Shown here piece by piece: positions 1 to 9,091 of a DNA stretch of 57,376 bases. Below the pieces are notes generated by a model. It was not told where the DNA came from and did no database searches. It saw only the letters and a program-made list of their open reading frames with translations. Source of the DNA: an uncultured Clostridia bacterium (lineage in GTDB: Bacteria; Bacillota; Clostridia; UBA1381); assembly GCA_934486495.1 (NCBI GenBank), contig CAKSPW010000006.1, positions 1 to 57,376 on the forward strand, in the 5' to 3' direction. Numbering within the stretch: the first letter of the stretch is position 1; every line of letters starts with the position of its first letter. The translations under genes were made by a program, and so were the position numbers.

Positions 1-742
1 CAATTACACTTCGATCGTCTATCACTCCGAGCTTATTTAACATGGACAACGTTTCATTATACGGCTTTGCCGCCGCCTCATCAGCTTTTTTTTGATTTGT
101 ATAATCGGATATTTTTAAATCGTCTATATCTATTTGAGCATACTCGTCATCCGTAAACCAGCCTGTTATCTGAAATGCGGATAAAACCTTTATGCCTTCC
201 GTTTTAAACGCTCCCGATTTTACGACAATTTCACCGTCTAAGTATGCGTCGTACACATATCTGTCAAGATCCATGTAAATATCAATATCGTACCAGCGGT
301 TAACCTCAAATTTTTCCGCAACCGTATACTCGTTAAAGGTAAGCGTTCCGGCACTTCTGAACACAGCCTGAAATGCGGGCCATAAAACCTCGTTGTTAAC
401 CTCGAACATACAATTTCCTTTCGGATTCGACGACCTTGCTTTAAGGCTTACCTTTAAAATTCCTCTATCCACAGCGGACGGAAAATTTTTAACGTTATGA
501 GGAAATTTCTGATATTCCGTAATCGACTCTCCCCATGAGGCAAAATAATGATTATCCTCCTCCTCGTCATAGATGATGTCGCAATCTCCCTCTCTTTTGT
601 CTATGTTCCATCCCGTCAGATTGCCGCTTTCAAAATCATCATCAATGTATACCGTTTCATTACTTTCGGCAAAAACATCGGCGGCTGTTATGCCAAGCGC
701 CAACGATATGCCGACCATTGCCGACAATAATCTTTTTATCAT
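1..742 (-). CDS. Secreted protein, C-terminus beyond window (probable SLH protein)
   Basis: Partial gene running off the left edge. It starts at an ATG at 740-742 preceded by GGGAGG, overlapping the TGA of the upstream gene by 4 bp, so the two are translationally coupled. Residues 1 to about 25 form a signal peptide (MIKRLL, hydrophobic core, DVFA cleavage region). The next ~200 residues look like a concanavalin/laminin-G type beta-sandwich, as found on exported carbohydrate-binding proteins (YIDDDFESGNLTGWN, then many alternating strands ending in IDIDDLKISDY). The last visible residues (ETLSMLNKLGVIDD) resemble the opening helix of an SLH repeat, suggesting the missing end anchors the protein to the wall. 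The fold call is inference from pattern; no catalytic motif is visible. Probably part of the carbohydrate-uptake operon transcribed from 7997. Confidence 0.75.
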   Translation of the reverse strand, partial: MIKRLLSAMVGISLALGITAADVFAESNETVYIDDDFESGNLTGWNIDKREGDCDIIYDEEEDNHYFASWGESITEYQKFPHNVKNFPSAVDRGILKVSLKARSSNPKGNCMFEVNNEVLWPAFQAVFRSAGTLTFNEYTVAEKFEVNRWYDIDIYMDLDRYVYDAYLDGEIVVKSGAFKTEGIKVLSAFQITGWFTDDEYAQIDIDDLKISDYTNQKKADEAAAKPYNETLSMLNKLGVIDDRSVI

Positions 743-2421
743 ACCGCACCTCCCGATAATTCATATATATGACAGAGAAGCTTTGCTGCCTGTGCTCTTG
801 TTGCCGTACTCCTCGGCTTGAACGTATTGTCATCAAATCCGTTAATTATTTCAGCTCCGCTAAGCTTTAAAACCGCTTCCTTTGCATATTCCGAAATCTG
901 CTCACCGTCAGTAAACACAGCGGAATTACCGCCCGGCAGATTAATATTTTTTACTTTTACGGCTCTGTATATAAGCACCGCCATATCCTCACGGGTGATG
1001 CTTTCTCCGACACCGAAATTGTTATCGGAATTGCCTGTTACTATGCCGAGCATTTTCGCCTTTTCGATATAACCCGTATACCACTGATTATCCGAAACAT
1101 CGCCGAAGCTGCTGATGCCCGATATTGCCTCCTCGCCGATTACACGCATAAGCATTTTAACAAACTGTTCTCTTGTTACATTTTCATGAGGGCCGAATTT
1201 TCTTTCCCCTGTCCCGTTTACAATTTTCAGCTCGTACAATTTTTCTATTGCCTGCTTTGCCCACGAAACGCTGTCAATGTCGTCAAATGGTTTTTCGGAA
1301 ATTATCGGTTTTTGCGGATTTTGCGGTGCAGCGCCCGTTATAACGCCGGCTCCGTTCGATCCGCCGCCTCCGCCTCCTCCGCCGCCGGTGTTTTTGCCGC
1401 CTTTATCGTTTGTTTTAATTTTTTCCGTTTCAGACATTACGGCATCCGAAATTTCATAAGCCCTCTTATAAGGACATTTTTCAAGTACATTATTAAGCAC
1501 CTTTGCTCTGTCAACATCATGAAGCTTTGCATAATTTGACGTATTCAAACTGCTGAATATATCGCTGTAATGTGAAATCAGCTGCTGTGCCTCTCTTGCG
1601 GCTGATATGTTAAAGGATTGAACCAAAACATTCTCATCAAATATTCCTCTCACCTTTTTCATATCATAAGGCAAATCCGAAAGGCTGTCCATAACAGCTT
1701 TAAACTCTTTTATGTACTTTGAACCCGAAAGCTTTTTATAGCCGAGCTCATACGCAATATCAAACTCAAGTACATCGTTTCTTTTTGTTATAATGCTCTT
1801 TTTTTCGTCAGCCGTTTTTGCATTGTTAAGCTCATCTATTACCTCTTTTTCAAGAGATTGTCTGTGTTCTTTTTCACTTTGAACTTCCACCGCTTCATTA
1901 AATATCCCGGCTATACCGTAAAAGTCTCCCACTCTGCTTTTGTTTGCCGAAATATAAGCATAAACCGCCGCTTTATCCGAAAGAGCATAATAATCCGACT
2001 CCTCACGCATATTAACGGAAAGCTTTATTTCATTTTTGATATAAAAAGCCTGTATATCGGCAGTTTCGGTAAATTCCCGATAAAGAGCCTCTCTTTCGTC
2101 CTCGTCCGTCTGATAATACAAAGCGGTTTGCATAGCGCTGTATCTGTGAGAATTTACACAAAACGTATATTCTCCGCTGTTCTTCGGATAATCAAAGCTG
2201 AACGCATATTTACCGTCACCGCTAAAAATGCCCTGCGATAATCCGATTATTTGAGATTTATCATCACTCATCGTAACGGTTACCGGCACTCCCGCATCGC
2301 CTTTTACGGTTACAACGATACAGTCCTTTGTTGTTGTAACAACAGGTGCTGCGAATGCGCGGACACAAAACAATGACGAGATTGCAAAACCCCAGCAGAA
2401 TATTAATTTTTTATTTAACAT
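739..2421 (-). CDS. S-layer homology domain protein with polyglycine linker
   Basis: 560-residue exported protein. I chose the ATG at 2421 rather than an upstream in-frame start because AGAGGTG sits 4 bases before it and the peptide then begins with a clear signal sequence (MLNKK, hydrophobic stretch, FAAP). Residues ~30-340 are a mostly helical, charged region of unknown function. A run of nine glycines follows near residue 350, then three SLH repeats at about 379-430, 439-490 and 503-555, each with the TRE/TRA-type motif (NVTREQF, SITREDM, TATRAQA). SLH repeats bind pyruvylated secondary cell-wall polymer, so the protein should sit on the cell surface with the N-terminal region displayed. 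It follows the ABC transporter genes by 19 bp and is probably co-transcribed. Function of the displayed part is not recognised. Confidence 0.9.
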   Translation of the reverse strand: MLNKKLIFCWGFAISSLFCVRAFAAPVVTTTKDCIVVTVKGDAGVPVTVTMSDDKSQIIGLSQGIFSGDGKYAFSFDYPKNSGEYTFCVNSHRYSAMQTALYYQTDEDEREALYREFTETADIQAFYIKNEIKLSVNMREESDYYALSDKAAVYAYISANKSRVGDFYGIAGIFNEAVEVQSEKEHRQSLEKEVIDELNNAKTADEKKSIITKRNDVLEFDIAYELGYKKLSGSKYIKEFKAVMDSLSDLPYDMKKVRGIFDENVLVQSFNISAAREAQQLISHYSDIFSSLNTSNYAKLHDVDRAKVLNNVLEKCPYKRAYEISDAVMSETEKIKTNDKGGKNTGGGGGGGGGSNGAGVITGAAPQNPQKPIISEKPFDDIDSVSWAKQAIEKLYELKIVNGTGERKFGPHENVTREQFVKMLMRVIGEEAISGISSFGDVSDNQWYTGYIEKAKMLGIVTGNSDNNFGVGESITREDMAVLIYRAVKVKNINLPGGNSAVFTDGEQISEYAKEAVLKLSGAEIINGFDDNTFKPRSTATRAQAAKLLCHIYELSGGAV

Positions 2422-2440
2422 TGTACACCTCTGTAAAATC

Positions 2441-3874
2441 TTATTTATTTTCAGCCATCCATTTATCAACCTGTCTTTGAAGCTCCTCAATAATCTTGTC
2501 GGCACCGGCAATCTTAAGCTTATTTCTCATTTCCGCTATAAGAGCGTCCGTGTCACCTATTCCCGCCTCAAGCGTTGCATAGTACTCCTGCACAACGGAT
2601 GAGCAGTTTGTTGCCTCGAGAGCGATAGGATTAATGTCTGCACTGAATCCCAAAAGGCATGACGGAATTGCATTATCGTTTAATTCCTTTGTCTTATCCC
2701 AGCAATCGGATTCCACACCCTCTTTGACATAAAGATTAAAGGTATTTCCCAAAACCCAGTTAAAGTTTGAAAATCCTTCTTCGTTTGTTATCTTAACCGT
2801 ATTTTCGTCTACTTTTACATAGTGCTTACCCTCAATACCGTAAACAAGAAGATTATTTATATCTTTATCGGTATTGATATATTCCAAAAGCTTAATTGCC
2901 TCTTTCTTATGCTTTGATGTCGAGCTTACCGCATTAAGCGTTGCCGTTACACCGGATGTTGTAAGGTATGCAGGGCCGATCTGTTCAATCTCAATATCAT
3001 AGTCTGCGTTCATCTCGCTTGCAAGTCCCGGCTTATATGTATTGAATATAATGGGATTGTCATACTCCGTATTCTTTATTGACTGAGCCGACGGAAGCGC
3101 ATTCATCGTATATCCTTTTTTCGTCCACTCGGCACGTGTTTTCATGATATTTTCAAACCATTCCGTATCATACTGATTGAAAACCTTTATGTTATTCTTT
3201 TCATCCGTAACATAAACTGCGCCCGGAAGCTTTTGTCCTATAATCTCCTCCATGTGATAAGACAAAAGCATATCGCTCCAGCTGATATTCAAATGAGCAT
3301 AATTCGGCTTATCCTGTGTGCAGGCGGCAAGGTAATCACCGAGTTTTTCAAAGTTATCGGCTTTTTTGAGCAAATCGCCGTACTTATCGTAAAAAATCTT
3401 GGGTGTTACAACCGCAAGCGACCTTGCCATAATTTGCTGAGTGGGGACACCGTAAATCATGCCCTGCACTCTTGTCGCATCCCAAATATCATCATTTAAA
3501 AGATTTTTAAGATCGGGTGCGTCCTTAAGTAAATCATCAAGCGGAACAAACGCTTCATTTGCAACATTTAACTTATAATCGTTAAAATTCGGAGATGTCC
3601 AGCAAATATCAAACTCCTCACCGCTTGAGATAATCATCTTCATCTTTTCCGAATAACTGCCGAGTTCAAAAGGAATAAACTCCACACCGAAGCCGAGCTT
3701 TTCCTTTATCATATTGCTCGCTTTGTCATAAACCTCTTTATTGTCCGCTTTCGTGGGATTCCCGGGAAAATACCATTTAAGAGTTTCTTCCTTTTCGTTG
3801 CCGCAACCCGCAAGTGACGCAACTATCGCAAGCATACTGCATGCCGTCAATAACAAACTGATTTTTTTCTTCAT
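2441..3874 (-). CDS. ABC transporter extracellular solute-binding lipoprotein (DUF3502 type)
   Basis: 477 residues. The N-terminus is a lipoprotein signal (MKKKISLLL, lipobox LAGC near residue 24), so the protein is expected to be tethered to the outer face of the membrane. The mature part has the family 1 sugar-binding fold, and the C-terminal ~130 residues (FNWVLGNTFNLY, then LLGFSADINPIALE) fit DUF3502, found on binding proteins of LplABC-like oligosaccharide importers. RBS GGAGAG precedes the ATG. Two permease genes lie immediately upstream in the same operon, while no ATPase gene is present, which is usual for systems that share an MsmX-type ATPase encoded elsewhere. Substrate cannot be read from sequence; the beta-helix gene at the operon start points to a plant or host polysaccharide fragment. 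Confidence 0.93.
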   Translation of the reverse strand: MKKKISLLLTACSMLAIVASLAGCGNEKEETLKWYFPGNPTKADNKEVYDKASNMIKEKLGFGVEFIPFELGSYSEKMKMIISSGEEFDICWTSPNFNDYKLNVANEAFVPLDDLLKDAPDLKNLLNDDIWDATRVQGMIYGVPTQQIMARSLAVVTPKIFYDKYGDLLKKADNFEKLGDYLAACTQDKPNYAHLNISWSDMLLSYHMEEIIGQKLPGAVYVTDEKNNIKVFNQYDTEWFENIMKTRAEWTKKGYTMNALPSAQSIKNTEYDNPIIFNTYKPGLASEMNADYDIEIEQIGPAYLTTSGVTATLNAVSSTSKHKKEAIKLLEYINTDKDINNLLVYGIEGKHYVKVDENTVKITNEEGFSNFNWVLGNTFNLYVKEGVESDCWDKTKELNDNAIPSCLLGFSADINPIALEATNCSSVVQEYYATLEAGIGDTDALIAEMRNKLKIAGADKIIEELQRQVDKWMAENK

Positions 3875-3899
3875 ATTAATTACTCTCCTTTTTTATGTT

Positions 3900-4772
3900 T
3901 TATTTAATTGAACCTACCGCTATTCCCTTAACAAAATATTTTTGGAAAAACGAGAATACAAATACCATCGGTCCTGCCGCCGCAACACAGGTTGCCATTC
4001 TGATAGAGTTTTTCGGAACTTCTCCGACGTCCGCACCGAGCGTTGCCTGCGCAATCTGCAACGTTTCAACCTTTGACAAAAGGCTCTGGAGCATATATTG
4101 CAGAGAATACTTTTCCGGCGAGGTAATAAAGAGCATATTATTATACCAATCGTTCCAAAACGTCAGCATTATGAATATTGCAACCGTTGCAATTCCGCCG
4201 CGAGCTATGGGAACAACGATTTTATAGAAAATATAAAGCTCGCTCGCCCCGTCAATCCTCGCCGCCTCTATAACCTCCTCGGGTACGGACGCAAAGTGGG
4301 ATTTCAGCAAAAATATATTCCATGCGCTCACCAAGCCCGGTATGATAAGTGCAAAAAGCGAATCCTTCAAATTTAAGTATTTGCTTATTAGTATGTACCA
4401 TGGTACCATACCGCCTGAAAACAGCATTGTTATGAAAAGATATACCGATAAAAATCTGCTCAGTATAAACTCTTTTCTCGATAGAGTGTATGCAAACTGC
4501 GAGCTTACAATCAGCGCACCCACAGTGCCGAGCGCCGTTACGAATACGGTCACGGCATATGCGTTTCTCAATGCATTTCCGTTTGTAAAAAGTATCTTGT
4601 ATGCGCTAAAATCAAGCTTTCTCGGAATTAAATTATATCCGTACTGCGTAAGACAGCTCTCCTTAGTAAGCGAGCTTGATATTACCGACAAAAACGGAAT
4701 TATACAGCACGCTGCAAGAAGTATCAGCGCAATATTCGATACAAGCCTCACGGCAAAATTTTGTTTTCTCAT
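3900..4772 (-). CDS. Carbohydrate ABC transporter permease (LplC/YtcP-like)
   Basis: 290-residue integral membrane protein with about six hydrophobic segments and the binding-protein-dependent permease EAA loop (EEVIEAARIDGASELYIFYKI, about residues 188-208), which contacts the ATPase. The C-terminus FVKGIAVGSIK is typical of LplC/YtcP permeases (CUT1 family, MalG side). It is translated 18 bp after the partner permease and 25 bp before the binding lipoprotein, so all three form one importer. There is no ATPase gene nearby. Confidence 0.93.
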   Translation of the reverse strand: MRKQNFAVRLVSNIALILLAACCIIPFLSVISSSLTKESCLTQYGYNLIPRKLDFSAYKILFTNGNALRNAYAVTVFVTALGTVGALIVSSQFAYTLSRKEFILSRFLSVYLFITMLFSGGMVPWYILISKYLNLKDSLFALIIPGLVSAWNIFLLKSHFASVPEEVIEAARIDGASELYIFYKIVVPIARGGIATVAIFIMLTFWNDWYNNMLFITSPEKYSLQYMLQSLLSKVETLQIAQATLGADVGEVPKNSIRMATCVAAAGPMVFVFSFFQKYFVKGIAVGSIK

Positions 4773-4790
4773 ATAATAATCACATCCTTA

Positions 4791-5753
4791 CTAAAACAAG
4801 GTGCTGTCCGAGTCAATTCTGCCGACAATATAATTTGTTAAAAGAACAAGTATAAGACCGACAACCGACTGAACAAGACCCACAGCCGCCGATACGCTCG
4901 TATTTCCCGTAACCATAAGTGTTCTGAATATATAGGTGTCAACAACATCGCTTACATTCATCAGTGCGCCTGAATTTTGAGGGAGCTGATAGAAAAGACC
5001 GAAATCGGCTCTGAATATGCTTCCCACCTGCAAAATTGCAAGCATTATTATCGTTCCCCTTATCATAGGTACGGTTATGCGGAATATGCTTTTAAATTCC
5101 GAACAGCCGTCTGTTCTCGCCGCCTCGTAAATGGATGTATCTATGCCGATTATCGACGCATAATACACAAGCGTTTTATATCCTATATCCTTCCACACAT
5201 GAAAGAATATAAATATGAACGGCCAATACTTGCTTTGCGAATACCACGAAATCATTTCCTTGCCGTTTTTTTGCAAAATCATGTTAAACATTCCGCTGTT
5301 GTAATCGAAAAAGCTGAGCGTCATATAGCTTATTACAACCCACGAAAGAAAATACGGCAGAAATATTGACGTTTGATAACCCTTTATCGCAAGTTTACTT
5401 CTGATTTGCGAAAGAAAAATTGCAAACGTAACCGGGAAAACCATATCAGCCACTATAAAGCAAGCGTTATAAAGCAAAGTATTTCGTATTACCCTGAGTG
5501 CGTCGTTCGATTTAAAGAAAAACTTAAAGTTTTCAAGTCCCACCCACTCGCTTGCGAAAATTCCTCTTGCAAATTTGAAATTTTTAAAAGCTATAACTAT
5601 ACCGCTCATCGGTAGATAATTGAAAACAAAAATCAATATTATCGCCGGTAAAGCCAAAATTAAAAACTGAAGCTGTGCGGTATTGAATTTTCTTTTTTTT
5701 CTGACCGCAACCGCTTCTACGGCATCGTTTGATATTGCCACACTACTTTTCAT
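4791..5753 (-). CDS. Carbohydrate ABC transporter permease (LplB/YteP-like)
   Basis: 320-residue integral membrane protein of the MalF-side CUT1 permease group. It has an N-terminal membrane segment after a basic stretch (RKKRKF), the NYLPMSGIVIAFKNFK segment typical of LplB/YteP proteins, and an EAA loop (SIYEAARTDGCSEFKSIFRI). The ATG overlaps the TGA of the beta-helix gene by 4 bp, with GGAGAG placed just before it inside the upstream gene, indicating translational coupling. It pairs with the permease encoded just downstream. Confidence 0.93.
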   Translation of the reverse strand: MKSSVAISNDAVEAVAVRKKRKFNTAQLQFLILALPAIILIFVFNYLPMSGIVIAFKNFKFARGIFASEWVGLENFKFFFKSNDALRVIRNTLLYNACFIVADMVFPVTFAIFLSQIRSKLAIKGYQTSIFLPYFLSWVVISYMTLSFFDYNSGMFNMILQKNGKEMISWYSQSKYWPFIFIFFHVWKDIGYKTLVYYASIIGIDTSIYEAARTDGCSEFKSIFRITVPMIRGTIIMLAILQVGSIFRADFGLFYQLPQNSGALMNVSDVVDTYIFRTLMVTGNTSVSAAVGLVQSVVGLILVLLTNYIVGRIDSDSTLF

Positions 5754-7945
5754 ATTTTCTCTCCGACAAGCTGTGCACAGTTGTCTTGCCTCCCTTTCAT
5801 TAGTCTCTCTACATCTATTTTTTCAAATCCGACTGCGTATATTAAAATATCATCGGTTTGAAACTCCATAAAATCTATCTCCTTACCCTCAAGGCTTTCA
5901 ATCTCATCCATATAACAGTTGCCCGACTGCCTGTACCATGCACGATAATTTTTGATAACATCGCTGTAATCGCAGCCGTCTTTTATAAGATAATAATCGT
6001 TTATATACCATTCGTCCTTATGCCTCATAACAAGTCCGTTTAAGCATCGGTAAATTATATTTGAGCAAAACGTATTTCTAAGCGGTTTTCCGTCCTCCTT
6101 GAAATAATCTGCAAGATGCGGATACTTTTCACTGTAAGGCGGTTTATTGATTTTCACCTGATTGATGAGTCTGTCATATATTATTCCGCCCTCACACATA
6201 AACGGGTCTTTATCAAAATTACCCCAAAACCTGTCGCCGTGAACAACTGCCGCCTGACATTCGACAAATATGTTGTTCTCTATTTTAATATCCTTACTGC
6301 AATTGTTGTGTATCGCCCACGTTCCGACTCTGAAGAAAATATTTCCGAAAATCGTCGTGCCGCAAGCTCCGTCATCGTTATATACGGCAAATGTACCCAT
6401 TCCGTCCTTTAAAGGTACTGTCGGTCTTTTCGGGCAATGAACATCGTGAAAATAATTATATCTTACAATATTGCCCTGCTCACTCGGATCTCTGCCGAGA
6501 TACAGCGCACCGGCGTCCTCCGTTTCGGTGCAGGTGTCATGAATATCGTTATACTCTATAATGTGCTCGTTACCGTGCAGATATATTGCCATATTCGTTG
6601 CATTATACAGCTCACAATCAGAAATTACATTCCCGACACCGTCAATATTTATCAGTGCCTTACACGTTTTATCGAATCTGTTGCAGTCGTAAACCTTACA
6701 GCCGATAACCTTATTTCCTGCCGGTTCAAGACGTTTTCTGCTTCCTCCGCCGAGCGATATTCCTCCCGCTCCGCAGCCGTAAACCGTACAATCCTTAACC
6801 GTGTGATTTTTTCCGGCATCCCTGTCATACATAACATCGTTGTAAATATGTTCGTTCCAGCTTCCCAAATCCTTTGAAACAGGTTCTCCCTTATAAAAAT
6901 GATGTTTGTACTCCTTATCGGGAGTTATTCCCTTGCCTATCACAATCCCGACCGTTCCCATTGAGCTTACGGTTACGTTTTCAATAAGATTACCGTTTCC
7001 TCTTTCCATATAAATACCTATTCCCCTCGAATAAGAAAGGGTAAGGTTTTTAATTGTAACGTTACTTGTGTTTATAAGGCTAATCAAAGGCTTTTCCGTC
7101 AAAGTAACAAAAAGCTCGCTGTTTTTATTTAAGTTCTTCGGTGCTATAAAATACAGTTTTCCGTTTTTCCTGTCGATATAGTATTCTTTCTCCTCAGTCA
7201 TTTCATCGAGCACGTTTACGAATTTATAGCTTGTAAATCTGTCCGACAAAAGACCGAACATTACAGCAGAACCGAATTTTACCGTTTTTTCCTCACCGTC
7301 TATTTTTTCAACCTTTAACGTATCGTCCGCATACCCTCTTGCAAAGAATCCGCTTGCAAACAAATCGTCCGTATGCTTCCACGAGGAAATTCTGTCGTCC
7401 TCATACCTTATCTTGCCGCCCCTGTTTGAAAAATCCGGTTCAGACACATCAAGACTGACAGATCCCTCGTCCAAAACCTCACCGACCGGCAAGCTTTCTT
7501 TTTTCGGATAACAGCTCAGCTTCATTGCCTTACCGTCCGCAATAAGCTCCATAGGCGTTACGGTGTACGGTCTTCTGAAACCTCTGACCTTTAGTTCTCC
7601 GTAATCGAACAAGCCGTGCTTTGCAAGGTCATATTCGAGTGCTCCCTCCGGTAATATTCTTTTTATATTTAAATCGGTTACTTCCGTAAAATCATCAAAT
7701 TCTATTTTTTTTGCTCCGACAATTCTGACATTTTCATTTTGAAATCCCTCCAAAGTCATGTCGGATAAATCTTTAAATTCGAGTTCATCTGAAAGCTCAT
7801 ATGTTCCTTCTCTCAATATGATTCTTTTTCCGTTTTGTCTTTTTGCAAAATCCAATGCATGACCGATTGTTTGAAACGGCTTTTCAATACTGCCGTCCGA
7901 ACTGTCGCTGCCCGATTTTGCCGAAACGTAAATTTCTCCGTTCAT
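5750..7945 (-). CDS. Right-handed parallel beta-helix repeat protein, no signal peptide
   Basis: 731 residues from the ATG at 7945, chosen because GAGGAGGG lies 5 bases upstream; a longer frame to 7978 has no RBS. The start MNGEIYVSAKSGSDSSDGS followed by PFQTIGHALDFAKR is the usual opening of pectate-lyase-fold proteins (a region of the DUF1565 kind), and residues ~300-600 hold strand repeats with N and G turns (VTIKNLTLSYS, NGNLIENVTVSS, NKVIGCKVYDC, HIIEYNDIHD). This fold is common in polysaccharide lyases, hydrolases and epimerases. No signal peptide or membrane segment is seen, so I infer it acts in the cytoplasm on oligosaccharides imported by the transporter it precedes. It is the first gene of the operon. 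Exact reaction unknown. Confidence 0.85.
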   Translation of the reverse strand: MNGEIYVSAKSGSDSSDGSIEKPFQTIGHALDFAKRQNGKRIILREGTYELSDELEFKDLSDMTLEGFQNENVRIVGAKKIEFDDFTEVTDLNIKRILPEGALEYDLAKHGLFDYGELKVRGFRRPYTVTPMELIADGKAMKLSCYPKKESLPVGEVLDEGSVSLDVSEPDFSNRGGKIRYEDDRISSWKHTDDLFASGFFARGYADDTLKVEKIDGEEKTVKFGSAVMFGLLSDRFTSYKFVNVLDEMTEEKEYYIDRKNGKLYFIAPKNLNKNSELFVTLTEKPLISLINTSNVTIKNLTLSYSRGIGIYMERGNGNLIENVTVSSMGTVGIVIGKGITPDKEYKHHFYKGEPVSKDLGSWNEHIYNDVMYDRDAGKNHTVKDCTVYGCGAGGISLGGGSRKRLEPAGNKVIGCKVYDCNRFDKTCKALINIDGVGNVISDCELYNATNMAIYLHGNEHIIEYNDIHDTCTETEDAGALYLGRDPSEQGNIVRYNYFHDVHCPKRPTVPLKDGMGTFAVYNDDGACGTTIFGNIFFRVGTWAIHNNCSKDIKIENNIFVECQAAVVHGDRFWGNFDKDPFMCEGGIIYDRLINQVKINKPPYSEKYPHLADYFKEDGKPLRNTFCSNIIYRCLNGLVMRHKDEWYINDYYLIKDGCDYSDVIKNYRAWYRQSGNCYMDEIESLEGKEIDFMEFQTDDILIYAVGFEKIDVERLMKGRQDNCAQLVGEKI

Positions 7946-7968
7946 AAACACCCTCCTCTGTATTAATA

Positions 7969-7997
7969 ATGATACCACAGCCTCAACTTATTTGCAA
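7969..7997 (-). promoter_or_regulatory. Sigma-A promoter of the beta-helix/ABC operon
   Basis: On the minus strand TTGCAA (complement of 7992-7997) and TATCAT (complement of 7969-7974) are separated by exactly 17 bp, about 24 bp upstream of the beta-helix ATG. Confidence 0.65.
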
Positions 7998-8152
7998 TAT
8001 CAAATAAATTTTCGAATATCGTATTTATACAAATGTACTTTTCGCGATATTATGCGCATATCAGCCTATTGCGGCATTATCAAAGCTTTTGCCGTGTTCA
8101 TTTGCGACATAATCAAAGTATAAAATTATTTTGTATTTATTTGGCGAAACTA

Positions 8153-8181
8153 TTGAAATTTTAAAATGAATGAGGTATAAT
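8153..8181 (+). promoter_or_regulatory. Sigma-A promoter of the SDR gene
   Basis: TTGAAA at 8153-8158 and TATAAT at 8176-8181 with a 17-bp spacer; expected start of transcription about 30 nt before the ATG at 8218. Confidence 0.8.
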
Positions 8182-8217
8182 AAAATCAGAGTTAAATATA
8201 TCGGGAGATGAATTGCA

Positions 8218-8928
8218 ATGAAAACTGTACTCATAACAGGCGGCAGCAGAGGTATAGGCAAAGCGTGCGTAAAGAAATTTGCACAAAACGGTTATACGGT
8301 ATTTTTTACATATATAAATAATGATGCGGCGGCAAAGGAGACATCCGGAGAAACAGGAGCCGTCGGGATAAAATGCGACGTATCAAAAAGCGCCGAGATT
8401 GACAAGCTGTTTGACAGAATTGTCTCTCTCGGAGTCACAAGGCTCGACTGTATTGTAAACAATGCGGGAATTGCCGAACAAAAGATGTTTTGCGACATAT
8501 CCGAAAGCGACTGGGACAGAATATTTGACACAAATGTGAAAGGTACATTCCTTATAACAAAAAAATTCACTCCCGAAATGATAAATGCAAAAAAGGGCAG
8601 TATTGTAAACATTTCATCAATATGGGGACTCTCGGGCGGAAGCTGTGAGGTTCATTATGCATCGTCAAAGGCGGCGGTTATCGGATTTACACGTGCGCTT
8701 TCGGACGAGCTTGCACTTTCGGGAATACGTGTAAACTGCGTTGCGCCGGGAGTTATAAATACGGATATGAACGCACATTTGACAAGTGATGATTTAAAAG
8801 AGCTTGCCGATGAAACTCCGCTCGGAAGAATAGGAAATTCCGAAGAAATTGCCGAAACCGTTTACTATCTTTCCGACAGTGCATCATTTATAACGGGAGA
8901 GGTTATAAAAGTAAGCGGCGGATTTTAA
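8218..8928 (+). CDS. Short-chain dehydrogenase/reductase, FabG-like
   Basis: 236-residue classical SDR. The NAD(P)-binding motif TGGSRGIG is at residues 7-14, the NNAG motif follows around residue 80, and the active-site set is present: Ser in NISSIWG and the YASSK motif (Tyr and Lys) about 13 residues later. The tail VINTDMN, PLGRIG and ITGEVIKVSGGF are the usual substrate-loop and dimer contacts of 3-oxoacyl-ACP reductases. It stands alone, with its own promoter and no fatty-acid synthesis genes nearby, so it could equally reduce another 3-keto or sugar substrate. RBS GGGAGATG precedes the start. Confidence 0.85.
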   Translation: MKTVLITGGSRGIGKACVKKFAQNGYTVFFTYINNDAAAKETSGETGAVGIKCDVSKSAEIDKLFDRIVSLGVTRLDCIVNNAGIAEQKMFCDISESDWDRIFDTNVKGTFLITKKFTPEMINAKKGSIVNISSIWGLSGGSCEVHYASSKAAVIGFTRALSDELALSGIRVNCVAPGVINTDMNAHLTSDDLKELADETPLGRIGNSEEIAETVYYLSDSASFITGEVIKVSGGF

Positions 8929-9002
8929 AACATAATATCTGTTAAAATTGCTACATGGCACAATGCACAAAAGATTATCTGTATTTTTATCTAATAGTAG
9001 TA

Positions 9003-9031
9003 TTTACTAACAAATAAAAATGTGGTATACT
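9003..9031 (+). promoter_or_regulatory. Probable sigma-A promoter of the glg operon
   Basis: TTTACT at 9003-9008 and TATACT at 9026-9031 with a 17-bp spacer, 60 bp before glgB. The -35 box is weak. Confidence 0.55.
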
Positions 9032-9091
9032 ATATATAATGAGTTGAACAAAAGAAAAATAACAAAAATTTAACTTTTGGAGGGGACATCT

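Noticed and set aside
1360..1390. Repetitive CCG/CCT tract taken as a simple repeat
   Set aside because: It encodes the polyglycine linker of the SLH protein and needs no other explanation.
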